From the NCBI GenBank assembly GCA_004558305.1, contig SFDG01000003.1, positions 1-64,000 of the forward strand: 64,000 bases of DNA, in the 5' to 3' direction. Within the stretch, counting starts at the first letter, position 1, and each line of letters starts with the position of its first letter. The stretch is from Phocaeicola plebeius (GTDB lineage: Bacteria > Bacteroidota > Bacteroidia > Bacteroidales > Bacteroidaceae). The position numbers and the translations under genes are program-made. Positions 26,017 to 34,255 of the stretch are shown piece after piece. The notes under the pieces were generated by a model. The model did no database searches and was not told the DNA's origin. It was given only the letters and a program-made list of their open reading frames with translations.

Positions 26017-27215
26017 GAGAAAATATGGAATTAGATACTATACAAAGAAAAATGATACCTATGGACCAACTGCCTTCTCCCTGCTATGTGATGGAGGAGG
26101 CCTTGCTCAGGAGGAATCTGAGTCTGATACAAGGCGTGGCTGAACAGGCAGGAATTGAGATTATCCTGGCATTCAAGGCCTTTGCCTTATGGAAGTCGTT
26201 TCCGGTCTTCCGCGAATATATCCGTTCTACTACGGCCAGTTCGGAATACGAGGCCCGGCTGGCGTTCGAGGAGTTCGGCAACAAGGCGCACGCGTATTCT
26301 CCGGCCTATACGGAAACCAATTTCCCGTCGTTCCTGCGCTATTGCAGCCACATCACGTTCAACTCCCTGTCGCAGTTTCACCGGTTTTATCCGCAGGTGA
26401 AGGCTTATCCTTCTCCTGTCTCCTGTGGCATTCGGATCAATCCGGAATACTCGGAGGTGGAAGTGGAATTGTATAATCCTTGTGCGCCGGGTACGCGTTT
26501 TGGGGTGACGGCCGACCGATTGCCCGAGACATTGCCGGAAGGGATTGAAGGTTTCCATTGTCACTGCCACTGCGAGTCCAGCTCGTATGAATTGGAACGT
26601 ACGTTGCAGCATATCGAGGAAAAGTTTGCCCGTTGGTTTCCCCAGCTGAAGTGGCTGAATTTGGGCGGCGGCCATCTGATGACGCGCAAGGATTACGATA
26701 CGGAGCATCTTGTTGCCTTGCTGAAAGGGTTGCGCGAACGGTATCCGTGGCTACAGATTATACTCGAACCCGGATCTGCCTTTGCATGGCAGACGGGACC
26801 GCTGGTGGCTTCGGTGGTCGATGTGGTGGAAAGCCGCGGCATCCGTACTGCCATCTTGGATGTCAGTTTCACCTGCCATATGCCCGATTGTTTGGAGATG
26901 CCCTACCAGCCGGCTGTACGCGGGGCGGAGACCTTGCCGGCAGAAGCTGTGAAAACGGCGGCTCCCGAAGAGCATGTCTACCGTCTGGGAGGAAACAGCT
27001 GTTTGAGCGGCGACTATATGGGCTGCTGGAAGTTCGCCCATGAGTTGCAGGTGGGAGAACGTGTGGTCTTTGAGGATATGATTCATTATACTACAGTGAA
27101 GACAAATATGTTCAACGGAATTCATCATCCGTCCATCGCGTTTCTGCATACCGACGGGAGTCTGGAAATCTTCCGAACCTTCGGCTATGAGGACTATCGC
27201 GACCGGATGTGCTGA
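26013..27215 (+). CDS. nspC: Carboxynorspermidine decarboxylase
   Basis: PLP-dependent alanine-racemase-fold decarboxylase that converts carboxynorspermidine or carboxyspermidine to the triamine. 400 aa. PLP Lys in ILAFKAFALW (about residue 55), a substrate-side motif GFHCHCHCESSS (about 190), LNLGGGHLMTRKDYD, ILEPGSAFAW and the cross-dimer Cys in GGNSCLSGDYMG (about 330) are as expected of NspC. The ATG at 26013 overlaps the helicase stop (ATGA); Met codons at 26025 or 26052 are alternatives. The partner carboxyspermidine dehydrogenase is not nearby. Confidence 0.9.
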   Translation: MRENMELDTIQRKMIPMDQLPSPCYVMEEALLRRNLSLIQGVAEQAGIEIILAFKAFALWKSFPVFREYIRSTTASSEYEARLAFEEFGNKAHAYSPAYTETNFPSFLRYCSHITFNSLSQFHRFYPQVKAYPSPVSCGIRINPEYSEVEVELYNPCAPGTRFGVTADRLPETLPEGIEGFHCHCHCESSSYELERTLQHIEEKFARWFPQLKWLNLGGGHLMTRKDYDTEHLVALLKGLRERYPWLQIILEPGSAFAWQTGPLVASVVDVVESRGIRTAILDVSFTCHMPDCLEMPYQPAVRGAETLPAEAVKTAAPEEHVYRLGGNSCLSGDYMGCWKFAHELQVGERVVFEDMIHYTTVKTNMFNGIHHPSIAFLHTDGSLEIFRTFGYEDYRDRMC

Positions 27216-27306
27216 TGCCCGGCTGTCCTTCACCGTTTTGCGTATCCATAACGGGTTTGCGTTCTGATTACACTGAAATATGATTAAATATTGAAATAGA
27301 AAGAAT

Positions 27307-28770
27307 ATGAAAATTGGATTCGATAACGAGAAATACCAGAGCATCCAGTCTGAACACATTCGGGAGCGTATCTCCCAGTTCGACGGTAAATTGTATCTTG
27401 AGTTGGGCGGAAAGCTTTTCGATGACCATCATGCCAGTCGCGTGTTGCCGGGTTTCCAGCCAGACAGCAAGCTGAGGATGTTCCAGAAACTGAGCGACAG
27501 CCTGGAGATAGTCATTGTCATCAGTGCGACCGACATTGAGAAAAACAAGAAACGTGCCGACTTAGGCATCACGTACGATGAGGATGTGCTGCGACTGCGC
27601 GGCGAGTTCCAGCGTCTGGGATTCATGGTCGGTTCGGTGGTCATCACCCATTACAACGGTCAGCCGGCGGCCATTGCTTTTCGCCAGCGGCTGGAACGGG
27701 ACGGTATCGCCACCTATTGCCATTACCTGATAGAAGGCTATCCGCACAATGTGTCGCTCATCGCTTCGGAAGAAGGATTCGGGAAGAACGATTATGTGAA
27801 GACCTCCCGTCCCTTGGTCATCGTCACAGCTCCCGGACCGGGGAGTGGCAAGATGGCTGTCTGCCTGAGCCAGCTGTACAATGAATACAAGCACGGGGTA
27901 CGGGCGGGCTATGCGAAGTTCGAGACCTTTCCTGTCTGGAACCTTCCGCTGAAGCATCCGGTGAACATCGCTTACGAAGCCGCCACCGCTGACCTGAACG
28001 ATGTCAACATGATCGACCCGTTCCATCTGGAGGCGTATGGGAAAACGGCCATCAACTACAACCGCGACATCGAAATCTTCCCGGTGCTGAATGCCCTGTT
28101 CGAAGGCATTTACGGGACAAATCCCTACAAGTCGCCCACAGACATGGGGGTCAATATGGTGGGATTCTGTATCAGTGACGACGAAGTGTGTTGCCGCGCG
28201 TCGAAAGACGAAATCATCCGACGGTATTACGAGGCCACGAACAAGTTGGCGAAGGGCATGTGTAACGAGGCGGAAATCAGCAAGATTCAGTTGCTGTTCA
28301 ATCAGGCGAAGATTACGGCCGATTTCCGGAAGACGACGGTTGCGGCCAAGGAGAAACAGCAGCAGACCGGACAGATCTCATCGGCCATGGAGCTGGAGGA
28401 CGGTACCATCATCACCGCGCATACCAGTCCGCTGCTGGGTTGCAGCGCCGCATTGCTGTTGAACGTGACCAAGCACCTGGCGGGCATCGACCATGCGACG
28501 AAGCTCATTCCTCAGTCTATGATTGAACCGATTCAGTACACCAAAATCCAGTATCTGGGTGGGCAGAACCCTCGGTTGCATACCGATGAAGTGCTGGTGG
28601 CTCTTTCCGTGCTTTCGAAAGATGACGACAACTGTCGGCGTGCTTTGGAGCAGTTGCCCAAGCTGAGGGGCTGCCAGGTGCATTGTACGGTGATGCTGGG
28701 CGAAGTGGACCGAAAGATTTTCAAGAAGTTAGGGGTTAACTTGAGCTGTGAGCCGATTCTGAAGAAGTAA
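27307..28770 (+). CDS. DUF1846 family protein
   Basis: A 487-aa soluble protein matching DUF1846, a widely distributed family with structures but no agreed function. The N-terminal half has a Rossmann-like pattern (LYLELGGKLFDDHHASRVL, IVIVISATDIEKNKKRADLG) and a central P-loop-like TAPGPGSGKMAVCLSQLYNEY (about residues 178-198), suggesting nucleotide binding. AAALLL and LTKLIPQSMIEPIQ-type segments follow toward the end. It starts 91 bp after nspC. No promoter matching the consensus was found, so co-transcription is possible. Confidence 0.85.
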   Translation: MKIGFDNEKYQSIQSEHIRERISQFDGKLYLELGGKLFDDHHASRVLPGFQPDSKLRMFQKLSDSLEIVIVISATDIEKNKKRADLGITYDEDVLRLRGEFQRLGFMVGSVVITHYNGQPAAIAFRQRLERDGIATYCHYLIEGYPHNVSLIASEEGFGKNDYVKTSRPLVIVTAPGPGSGKMAVCLSQLYNEYKHGVRAGYAKFETFPVWNLPLKHPVNIAYEAATADLNDVNMIDPFHLEAYGKTAINYNRDIEIFPVLNALFEGIYGTNPYKSPTDMGVNMVGFCISDDEVCCRASKDEIIRRYYEATNKLAKGMCNEAEISKIQLLFNQAKITADFRKTTVAAKEKQQQTGQISSAMELEDGTIITAHTSPLLGCSAALLLNVTKHLAGIDHATKLIPQSMIEPIQYTKIQYLGGQNPRLHTDEVLVALSVLSKDDDNCRRALEQLPKLRGCQVHCTVMLGEVDRKIFKKLGVNLSCEPILKK

Positions 28771-28822
28771 CTCGAGATATGGGTTTAGAGGGCAAATACT
28801 GGTTTTCTTACCGATTTATGCC

Positions 28823-28830
28823 TATCTTTG
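28823..28830 (+). promoter_or_regulatory. -7 promoter box for the STAS-kinase/phosphatase pair
   Basis: TATCTTTG matches TAnnTTTG and ends 26 bp before the ATG at 28857. It lies inside the longer open frame and therefore supports the shorter start. Confidence 0.6.
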
Positions 28831-28856
28831 TGTCGCATATTAATGGAAATAACTTT

Positions 28857-30035
28857 ATGGAACATGTATTGAATGGGTCAGAACTGACCGTGTGGCTGCC
28901 TGAGCGTATAGATACGTTGACAGCGGCAGATGTGGAAAAGGAAATCATGGCAATTTGTACAGCAACGCCGCACGACGGGCTTTGTCTGGAGGCATCTTCG
29001 CTGAATTACATCGCTTCGAGTGGCTTGCGCGTCATGATCAGAATGGCGAAGGCGGAAAAGAAGTTCCGCATAGCGAACGTGGAACTGAGCGTCTACAGTG
29101 TGTTTGAGACTACGGGATTCACGCAAATCATGAAAGTGGAAAAAGCACTGCGCAAGATTCATCTGGAAGAGTGCCAGCGTTTGGGTATCGGCGCAACGGG
29201 AGCTGTGTACCGTATCAGTCCGGAAGAAATTGTAAAGGTCAACTATAATCCTGCTACTGATGCAGAACTGGAGGAGGAATCGCGGAAAGCCAAGGCAGCC
29301 TTCCTTCTGGGAGTGCCGACTGCCATTACCTTCGATATGGTCGACTGTGGCGAAGGCCGTCGTGGTGTCGTGTATGAAACCTTGCATAGTATCACATTGG
29401 GCGAGATGTTGCAGACCCACCCGGAGGAAATGGATGAATGGGTGGAAAAATACGTGGCCGTCTTGCAGCGGTTGCATGCCATCCATACGGACAGTCCGGT
29501 ATTCGGAAAGATGAAGGACGACTATTTCCGTCAGGCAGAGGCGGCGTTGCCGTACTTGACGGAGGAAGAGGGACGGATGATGATGAAGGTAGCGGAGGCG
29601 TTGCCCGACGGAGACTGTCTGGTGCATGGTGATGCACATCCGAAGAACATCATGCTCCAGCCGGGCGAGATGATGTGGATTGACATGGCGATGATGGGGA
29701 TAGGGCATCCCGTTTACGACCTGATTTCCATTGCTGTGGTATTGAAAGGATTGAGTACGGAAGAAATTGCGATGCAGATGACCGGGATGAGTCTGGACAC
29801 CCTCCGGAAGCTGGACCGCTGCTTTATCCGGCATTATTTCCATGTGGAGAAGGAAGAGGATATTGCCCGGTATGACCAGCTGATGGATGTGCTGCGCTTG
29901 ATTCGCTCTGTCTTCATGATCGGGAACGATTCGCCCACTACCCAACGCTTTCGCCCGCGTTTGATAGAACTGGCCCGAGGAAGGTTTTTCCCGCAAGTGG
30001 ATCGTGTGATTGAAGTATTGAAAAGCCTGGTATGA
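28857..30035 (+). CDS. STAS domain fused to an APH-fold kinase
   Basis: A 392-aa two-domain protein. Residues 1-95 form a STAS domain like anti-sigma-factor antagonists; NYIASSGLRV carries the conserved Ser-Ser-Gly (54-56) where such domains are phosphorylated. Residues about 105-390 form an aminoglycoside-phosphotransferase-like kinase: GIGATGAVYRI loop, Lys127 in EIVKVNY, the Brenner motif HGDAHPKN (His257, catalytic Asp259) and metal-binding Asp276 in MWIDMAMMG. I recall this kinase type as the TIGR02172 family. All key residues are present. Substrate unknown; the cis STAS Ser is an obvious candidate. A phosphatase gene overlaps by 4 nt. Confidence 0.85.
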   Translation: MEHVLNGSELTVWLPERIDTLTAADVEKEIMAICTATPHDGLCLEASSLNYIASSGLRVMIRMAKAEKKFRIANVELSVYSVFETTGFTQIMKVEKALRKIHLEECQRLGIGATGAVYRISPEEIVKVNYNPATDAELEEESRKAKAAFLLGVPTAITFDMVDCGEGRRGVVYETLHSITLGEMLQTHPEEMDEWVEKYVAVLQRLHAIHTDSPVFGKMKDDYFRQAEAALPYLTEEEGRMMMKVAEALPDGDCLVHGDAHPKNIMLQPGEMMWIDMAMMGIGHPVYDLISIAVVLKGLSTEEIAMQMTGMSLDTLRKLDRCFIRHYFHVEKEEDIARYDQLMDVLRLIRSVFMIGNDSPTTQRFRPRLIELARGRFFPQVDRVIEVLKSLV

Positions 30036-30871
30036 ACAAGGAGGTCAGTCAGCAGGTAGCAGGGAATCCTCAGCAGCTGGTGTTGGACGACCAGCTTTTG
30101 GGACTGCATTCGGTGCAGAATGCCCGTCAGTTGGGCGGTTATCGTATCGGAAGAAAGACCGTTAAACGCGACAGGTTGCTACGTTCGGGAGCGTTGTCGC
30201 GACTGGTTCCGGAAGAGGCGGAAATGTTGCACGATCGCTTCCGGTTGAGGATGGTATATGACTTCCGTAGTGAGGTTGAGCGGCTGGCGGCTCCGGATCG
30301 ATTGCCGGACGGAACGGGGTTTGAGGTGTTGGGTACTTCGCTGACGGATATACGGCTGCCTGAAACGATAGAGTTGCAGGATATCGGTTCCATTGTCAGC
30401 TACTTGTTGGAGAATGCCGACAAGCCGTGGCTGAAGAAGGTGTGTGCGCAGCTCTATGATAAGGTATTGCTGGAGGAAGCCGGCCAGCAGGTCTATCGCC
30501 GTTTTTTCGAGAGCCTGACAGCACTGCCGGACGATGTCGGGGCAGTGCTCTGGCACTGCACGCAGGGAAAGGACCGTGCGGGCTGTGCATCGGCATTGCT
30601 GCTGGCGGTGTTGGGAGCAGACCGTAACCTCATCGTACAGGACTTTTCCCTTTCGGCTATGTACTATGCCCCCATGGTGGCACAGCTGTCTGTTCGGACC
30701 GTGGAGCAACGGAATGTCGTGCAAACCCTGATTGGTGCCAATGTCTGTCTTTTCGAAGCTACGTTAGACAGCATCGACCGGCAGTATGGTTCGATGGATG
30801 GTTACCTTTCCCGGTGTCTGGGAGTGACGGAGGGCATGAAACGAACATTGCGGGCCCGTTATTTGGAGTGA
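30032..30871 (+). CDS. Tyrosine/dual-specificity protein phosphatase-like protein
   Basis: A 279-aa CX5R phosphatase of the bacterial Y_phosphatase3 type. The P-loop is HCTQGKDRAG with Cys176 and Arg182; the N-terminal NARQLGGYRIGRK, then KRDRLLRSGALSRL, is characteristic of the family, and DFRSEVER is the conserved stretch after it. No signal peptide, so cytoplasmic. It starts inside the stop codon of the STAS-kinase gene (ATGA), implying coupled translation and a joint role. Members act on phospho-Tyr, phospho-Ser/Thr or phosphoinositides; the substrate is unknown. Confidence 0.87.
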   Translation: MNKEVSQQVAGNPQQLVLDDQLLGLHSVQNARQLGGYRIGRKTVKRDRLLRSGALSRLVPEEAEMLHDRFRLRMVYDFRSEVERLAAPDRLPDGTGFEVLGTSLTDIRLPETIELQDIGSIVSYLLENADKPWLKKVCAQLYDKVLLEEAGQQVYRRFFESLTALPDDVGAVLWHCTQGKDRAGCASALLLAVLGADRNLIVQDFSLSAMYYAPMVAQLSVRTVEQRNVVQTLIGANVCLFEATLDSIDRQYGSMDGYLSRCLGVTEGMKRTLRARYLE

Positions 30872-31003
30872 GGATGACGAAGTAAATACCGACAGAGGAA
30901 AGAATACCAGCAGGCCGGTATTTTTTTTAATCTCGTAACTTCTTATGAATGAAACGGATATTTGTTGATCTGATAAATTCTTTGAAAAAAACTTCAAGAA
31001 ACG

Positions 31004-31034
31004 CTTGCAGGTTCGGAAAAAAGCTGTACCTTTG
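31004..31034 (+). promoter_or_regulatory. Promoter of the Gly/Leu tRNA operon
   Basis: CTTG (31004-31007) and TACCTTTG (31027-31034) are separated by 19 bp, matching the Bacteroidetes consensus; the first tRNA starts 42 bp later. Confidence 0.7.
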
Positions 31035-31076
31035 CACTCGCAATCGAAAAACAAAGCCTTCGGTTGAGCGTAGCAG

Positions 31077-31149
31077 GCGGAAATAGCTCAGTTGGTAGAG
31101 CACAACCTTGCCAAGGTTGGGGTCGCGAGTTCGAGTCTCGTTTTCCGCT
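31077..31149 (+). tRNA. tRNA-Gly (anticodon GCC), copy 1
   Basis: 73 nt, acceptor GCGGAAA/TTTCCGC, anticodon loop TTGCCAA. First of four copies that look identical in this cluster. CCA not encoded. Confidence 0.95.
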
Positions 31150-31178
31150 CTTTGAAAGATTGAAACAAGCAGTGAAAT

Positions 31179-31251
31179 GCGGAAATAGCTCAGTTGGTAG
31201 AGCACAACCTTGCCAAGGTTGGGGTCGCGAGTTCGAGTCTCGTTTTCCGCT
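31179..31251 (+). tRNA. tRNA-Gly (anticodon GCC), copy 2
   Basis: Same 73-nt sequence as copy 1, 29 bp downstream of it. Confidence 0.95.
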
Positions 31252-31278
31252 CCAGCAACTGATGGAAATATATTAAAA

Positions 31279-31359
31279 GCCCAGGTGGCGGAATGGTAGA
31301 CGCGCACGTTTCAGGTGCGTGTGTCGAGAGGCATGCAGGTTCGAGTCCTGTTCTGGGCA
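31279..31359 (+). tRNA. tRNA-Leu (anticodon CAG), copy 1
   Basis: 81-nt class II tRNA with acceptor GCCCAGG/TCTGGGC, anticodon stem CACGT/GCGTG and loop TTCAGGT (anticodon CAG), with a long variable arm. Confidence 0.93.
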
Positions 31360-31384
31360 CCCTGATTTCGGTCAGTTGTGGATT

Positions 31385-31469
31385 GGAGGAATGGCGGAAT
31401 TGGTAGACGCGCTACTTTGAGGGGGTAGTGACAATTTATGTCGTGTGAGTTCGAGTCTCATTTCCTTCA
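31385..31469 (+). tRNA. tRNA-Leu (anticodon GAG)
   Basis: 85-nt class II tRNA with acceptor GGAGGAA/TTCCTTC and anticodon loop TTGAGGG (anticodon GAG), with a long variable arm. Confidence 0.93.
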
Positions 31470-31486
31470 CGCACTTCACTGCGAAT

Positions 31487-31559
31487 GCGGAAATAGCTCA
31501 GTTGGTAGAGCACAACCTTGCCAAGGTTGGGGTCGCGAGTTCGAGTCTCGTTTTCCGCT
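31487..31559 (+). tRNA. tRNA-Gly (anticodon GCC), copy 3
   Basis: Same 73-nt sequence as copies 1 and 2, 17 bp after the Leu-GAG gene. Confidence 0.95.
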
Positions 31560-31568
31560 CCAAGATTT

Positions 31569-31649
31569 GCCCAGGTGGCGGAATGGTAGACGCGCACGTT
31601 TCAGGTGCGTGTGTCGAGAGGCATGCAGGTTCGAGTCCTGTTCTGGGCA
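31569..31649 (+). tRNA. tRNA-Leu (anticodon CAG), copy 2
   Basis: Same 81-nt sequence as the Leu-CAG gene at 31279-31359. Confidence 0.93.
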
Positions 31650-31656
31650 CAGTCTT

Positions 31657-31729
31657 GCGGAAATAGCTCAGTTGGTAGAGCACAACCTTGCCAAGGTTGG
31701 GGTCGCGAGTTCGAGTCTCGTTTTCCGCT
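31657..31729 (+). tRNA. tRNA-Gly (anticodon GCC), copy 4
   Basis: Same 73-nt sequence as the other copies; last gene of the cluster, followed directly by a T run (31731-31735) that may end the transcript. Confidence 0.95.
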
Positions 31730-31880
31730 CTTTTTCATAGTGTGTAAGTAAGAGATGAGAAGTTTGAAATGTAGCCTTTACCGGCGAAGTTTCAATTTCC
31801 CATTTTTTTTATACCTATTCTTCCCGTATGTCTTTGTCCTATTTTTCGGAAGAAAGTTCTCCATTGTCAAGAAAAAATCG

Positions 31881-31888
31881 TACCTTTA
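31881..31888 (+). promoter_or_regulatory. Possible -7 box for the unknown gene/M23/C69 cluster
   Basis: TACCTTTA matches TAnnTTTG except in the last base and lies 60 bp before the ATG at 31949. Confidence 0.4.
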
Positions 31889-31948
31889 TCGCAGATTTTA
31901 AAAACACAAGCCAATCTTGAGGATTGGAATAGGATATAATAAGTAGAT

Positions 31949-32539
31949 ATGGAACAAGAAAAGATGAAGTTCGCGCCTTGCGTGATGCTGGTGGACGCGA
32001 TAGCCTTGGATGGTGTGGTGGCCGATGTGGCTACCTATTTTGCTCCTGTTGTCGGCCGTAAGTTGCCGAAGGCGGATTTGGCCGTGTTACTGGAATGTCT
32101 GGCATTGGATGCCGGATGGCTGCCCGATGCAGCACGGCAGGTACAGGTGCTGTTGGTGTACGGGAATGGACGGAAACGGCTGATGCATTGCCTGCCGGCC
32201 GATTTGACAAATGAATTGGACGGTAAGGCGTTCAAAGGGGAATTGGGGGAATTTTCAATAAGTGCCTACCAGCCTTCCGGGATGGCCACTCAGGAAGTCT
32301 TGTTTACGGAAACCCTTGAATTGTTGGACGAAGCCTCCGAAGCGAAGCAATGGATTCTGATACCCGATATGCAGGAATACAGCACAACCTGGAAGAAACG
32401 GTTGGACAAGCGTCAGTCGAAGGCGGAATGTACGTTGTTTGCCATGATGAGGCCTCCGAAGATGGGGATGGTCCGTTTCGAACAGCTGGGTTTTGCGGTG
32501 CTGCGTGCTTTGGGTATTAAAGCGGAAGAAATCAAGTGA
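31949..32539 (+). CDS. Conserved-looking protein of unknown function
   Basis: A 196-aa soluble protein without signal peptide or membrane segment. It is mixed alpha/beta (CVMLVDAIALDGVVADVATYF, VQVLLVYGNGRKRL, SEAKQWILIPDMQEY) with a basic C-terminal part. I do not recognise the family with certainty; it may be a Bacteroidales DUF. It lies 4 bp upstream of the M23 peptidase start and is probably co-transcribed with it, but nothing in the sequence indicates a cell-wall role. Confidence 0.7.
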   Translation: MEQEKMKFAPCVMLVDAIALDGVVADVATYFAPVVGRKLPKADLAVLLECLALDAGWLPDAARQVQVLLVYGNGRKRLMHCLPADLTNELDGKAFKGELGEFSISAYQPSGMATQEVLFTETLELLDEASEAKQWILIPDMQEYSTTWKKRLDKRQSKAECTLFAMMRPPKMGMVRFEQLGFAVLRALGIKAEEIK

Positions 32540-32543
32540 ACTG

Positions 32544-34214
32544 ATGAAAATGAAAAACAAGTTCGTTCTTTTGTATGCCTTGTTGCTGGCTGTGGGTGTT
32601 TTGCAGGCGGCTTCTCCCGACTCGGCCCTGTTTCGCTCTCCGTTCCGTTTCCCGCTGTTGCTGAGTGCCAACTTCGGTGAATTGCGTCCGAACCATTTTC
32701 ATGACGGAATTGATATCAAGACGGAAGGTGTAACGGGAAAACCGATTTACAGCATTGCAGACGGGTACGTGTCGCGGGTGCTGGTACAGCACGGTGGCTA
32801 CGGACAGGCTGTCTGCATCACGCATCCTTCGTGTGGCTTGACTTCTCTCTATGGTCATATCGTGGCCTTTGCTCCCGAAGTGCAGGAGTTCGTGAGGAAT
32901 TACCAGTACGAGCACGAGACGTTTGTATGCGACCTGACGTTGGGTCCGGAGCGCTTTCCCGTCAAACAGGGGGAACTGATTGCGCTGAGCGGCAACGAAG
33001 GAGCATCGGCCGGTCCTCATTTGCACCTGGAGCTGCGGCGTACGGATACCGGTGAATTCGTGAATCCTTTGCCGTATTTCAAAAGCTTGCTGACCGATAG
33101 CCGTCCGCCGGTGGCACGGTGGATCGGCTTTTATCCGGTACGGGGCAAGGGGGTGATAGATGGGGTGCCGACGAAGAAAATCGTAGCCGCTTCTTCTTCC
33201 GTACCGGCTCCTGCCGCATGGGGCGATATCTATACAGCCATCAGTGCCAATGATTATATGGACGGGACGGCCAACCATTACGGTGTCCACTCCGTGGTGC
33301 TTTACGTGGACGACACGGAAGTCTTTCGTAGCACGACGGATGAAGTGGCTCCCGACGAGAACCGGATGATAAACGGATTCATTGACTATGAAGAATATGT
33401 CCGTAGCCGTCGCTTGCTGATGCGCTCGGCTCTCCTGCCCGGCAATCGCCTCCGTCTGCTCCAGACTGGCGAGGGGAGGGGAGTCGTCCATATCGATGAG
33501 GAACGGGACTATCATTTTCGCTATGAACTGACGGATGATTTCGGAAACTGTCAAACGTACCGGTTTGTCGTGCGCGGATGTCCGCAGCCGGTTCCGGCGT
33601 ACGAACCGGAGGGAAAATGGCTTTCCTGGAACCGGACTCATGTGGTGCAGGAACCGGGAATGGAATTGGTGATACCCCGTGGGCAGTTGTATGAGGATGT
33701 CGCATTGCGGACTGAGGTGAAAGGAGATACTGCCGGCATCTCGTTTGACTATGTGCTCGATATGGGCAATACGCCCCTTCATGGCTATTGTCAGTTGTCC
33801 ATAGGCATCCGGCATTTCCCGGTGGAAGACCGGAGCAAGTACTACATTGTCCAGAAGACGGGAAAAAACCGGGCTTCGATGGGAGGACGGGTAGAAGACG
33901 GGTGGATCAAGACTTCCGTTCGCTCGTTGGGCACCTTTGCCGTGGCGGTAGATACGGTTCCGCCTCGGGTAGAGCCGGTCGGGCAGGCCACGTGGCGGAA
34001 CCGTCGTCATCTTCGATTTACGGTGACGGACGCGCAGACCGGTATCGCTTCCTATAAAGTGTATGTGGACGGCAGCTTTGTGCTTTTCGCCCGGAAGGGG
34101 AATACCCTTTCCATCGTCGAGCCCGAACGCATCCGGAAGGGGGTGCCCCATACCGTGGAGGTGGTGGTCTGCGATGGATGTGGCAATGAGACCCGCAAGA
34201 CATATAAATTTTAG
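32544..34214 (+). CDS. Secreted M23 family metallopeptidase
   Basis: A 556-aa exported protein with a signal peptide (KNKFVLLYALLLAVGVLQAA). The LytM/M23 domain occupies about residues 25-190 with a complete zinc site: HFHDGIDI and GPHLHLELR. The family cleaves peptide cross-links in peptidoglycan. The large C-terminal part (about 200-556) is beta-rich and probably made of Ig-like or similar sandwiches. The ATG at 32544 gives a clean signal peptide; the codon at 32550 is an alternative. It starts 4 bp after the unknown gene and is followed 41 bp later by a C69 dipeptidase. Confidence 0.88.
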   Translation: MKMKNKFVLLYALLLAVGVLQAASPDSALFRSPFRFPLLLSANFGELRPNHFHDGIDIKTEGVTGKPIYSIADGYVSRVLVQHGGYGQAVCITHPSCGLTSLYGHIVAFAPEVQEFVRNYQYEHETFVCDLTLGPERFPVKQGELIALSGNEGASAGPHLHLELRRTDTGEFVNPLPYFKSLLTDSRPPVARWIGFYPVRGKGVIDGVPTKKIVAASSSVPAPAAWGDIYTAISANDYMDGTANHYGVHSVVLYVDDTEVFRSTTDEVAPDENRMINGFIDYEEYVRSRRLLMRSALLPGNRLRLLQTGEGRGVVHIDEERDYHFRYELTDDFGNCQTYRFVVRGCPQPVPAYEPEGKWLSWNRTHVVQEPGMELVIPRGQLYEDVALRTEVKGDTAGISFDYVLDMGNTPLHGYCQLSIGIRHFPVEDRSKYYIVQKTGKNRASMGGRVEDGWIKTSVRSLGTFAVAVDTVPPRVEPVGQATWRNRRHLRFTVTDAQTGIASYKVYVDGSFVLFARKGNTLSIVEPERIRKGVPHTVEVVVCDGCGNETRKTYKF

Positions 34215-34255
34215 AAAACAACAATAACACTCTAACCAACAAAAAAGAAGATAAG

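Noticed and set aside
30927..31307. 126-aa frame with repeated AENETRTRDPNLGKVVLYQL segments, and plus-strand frames with NSSVGRAQPCQGWG
   Set aside because: These are translations across the Gly tRNA genes, a familiar false ORF type.
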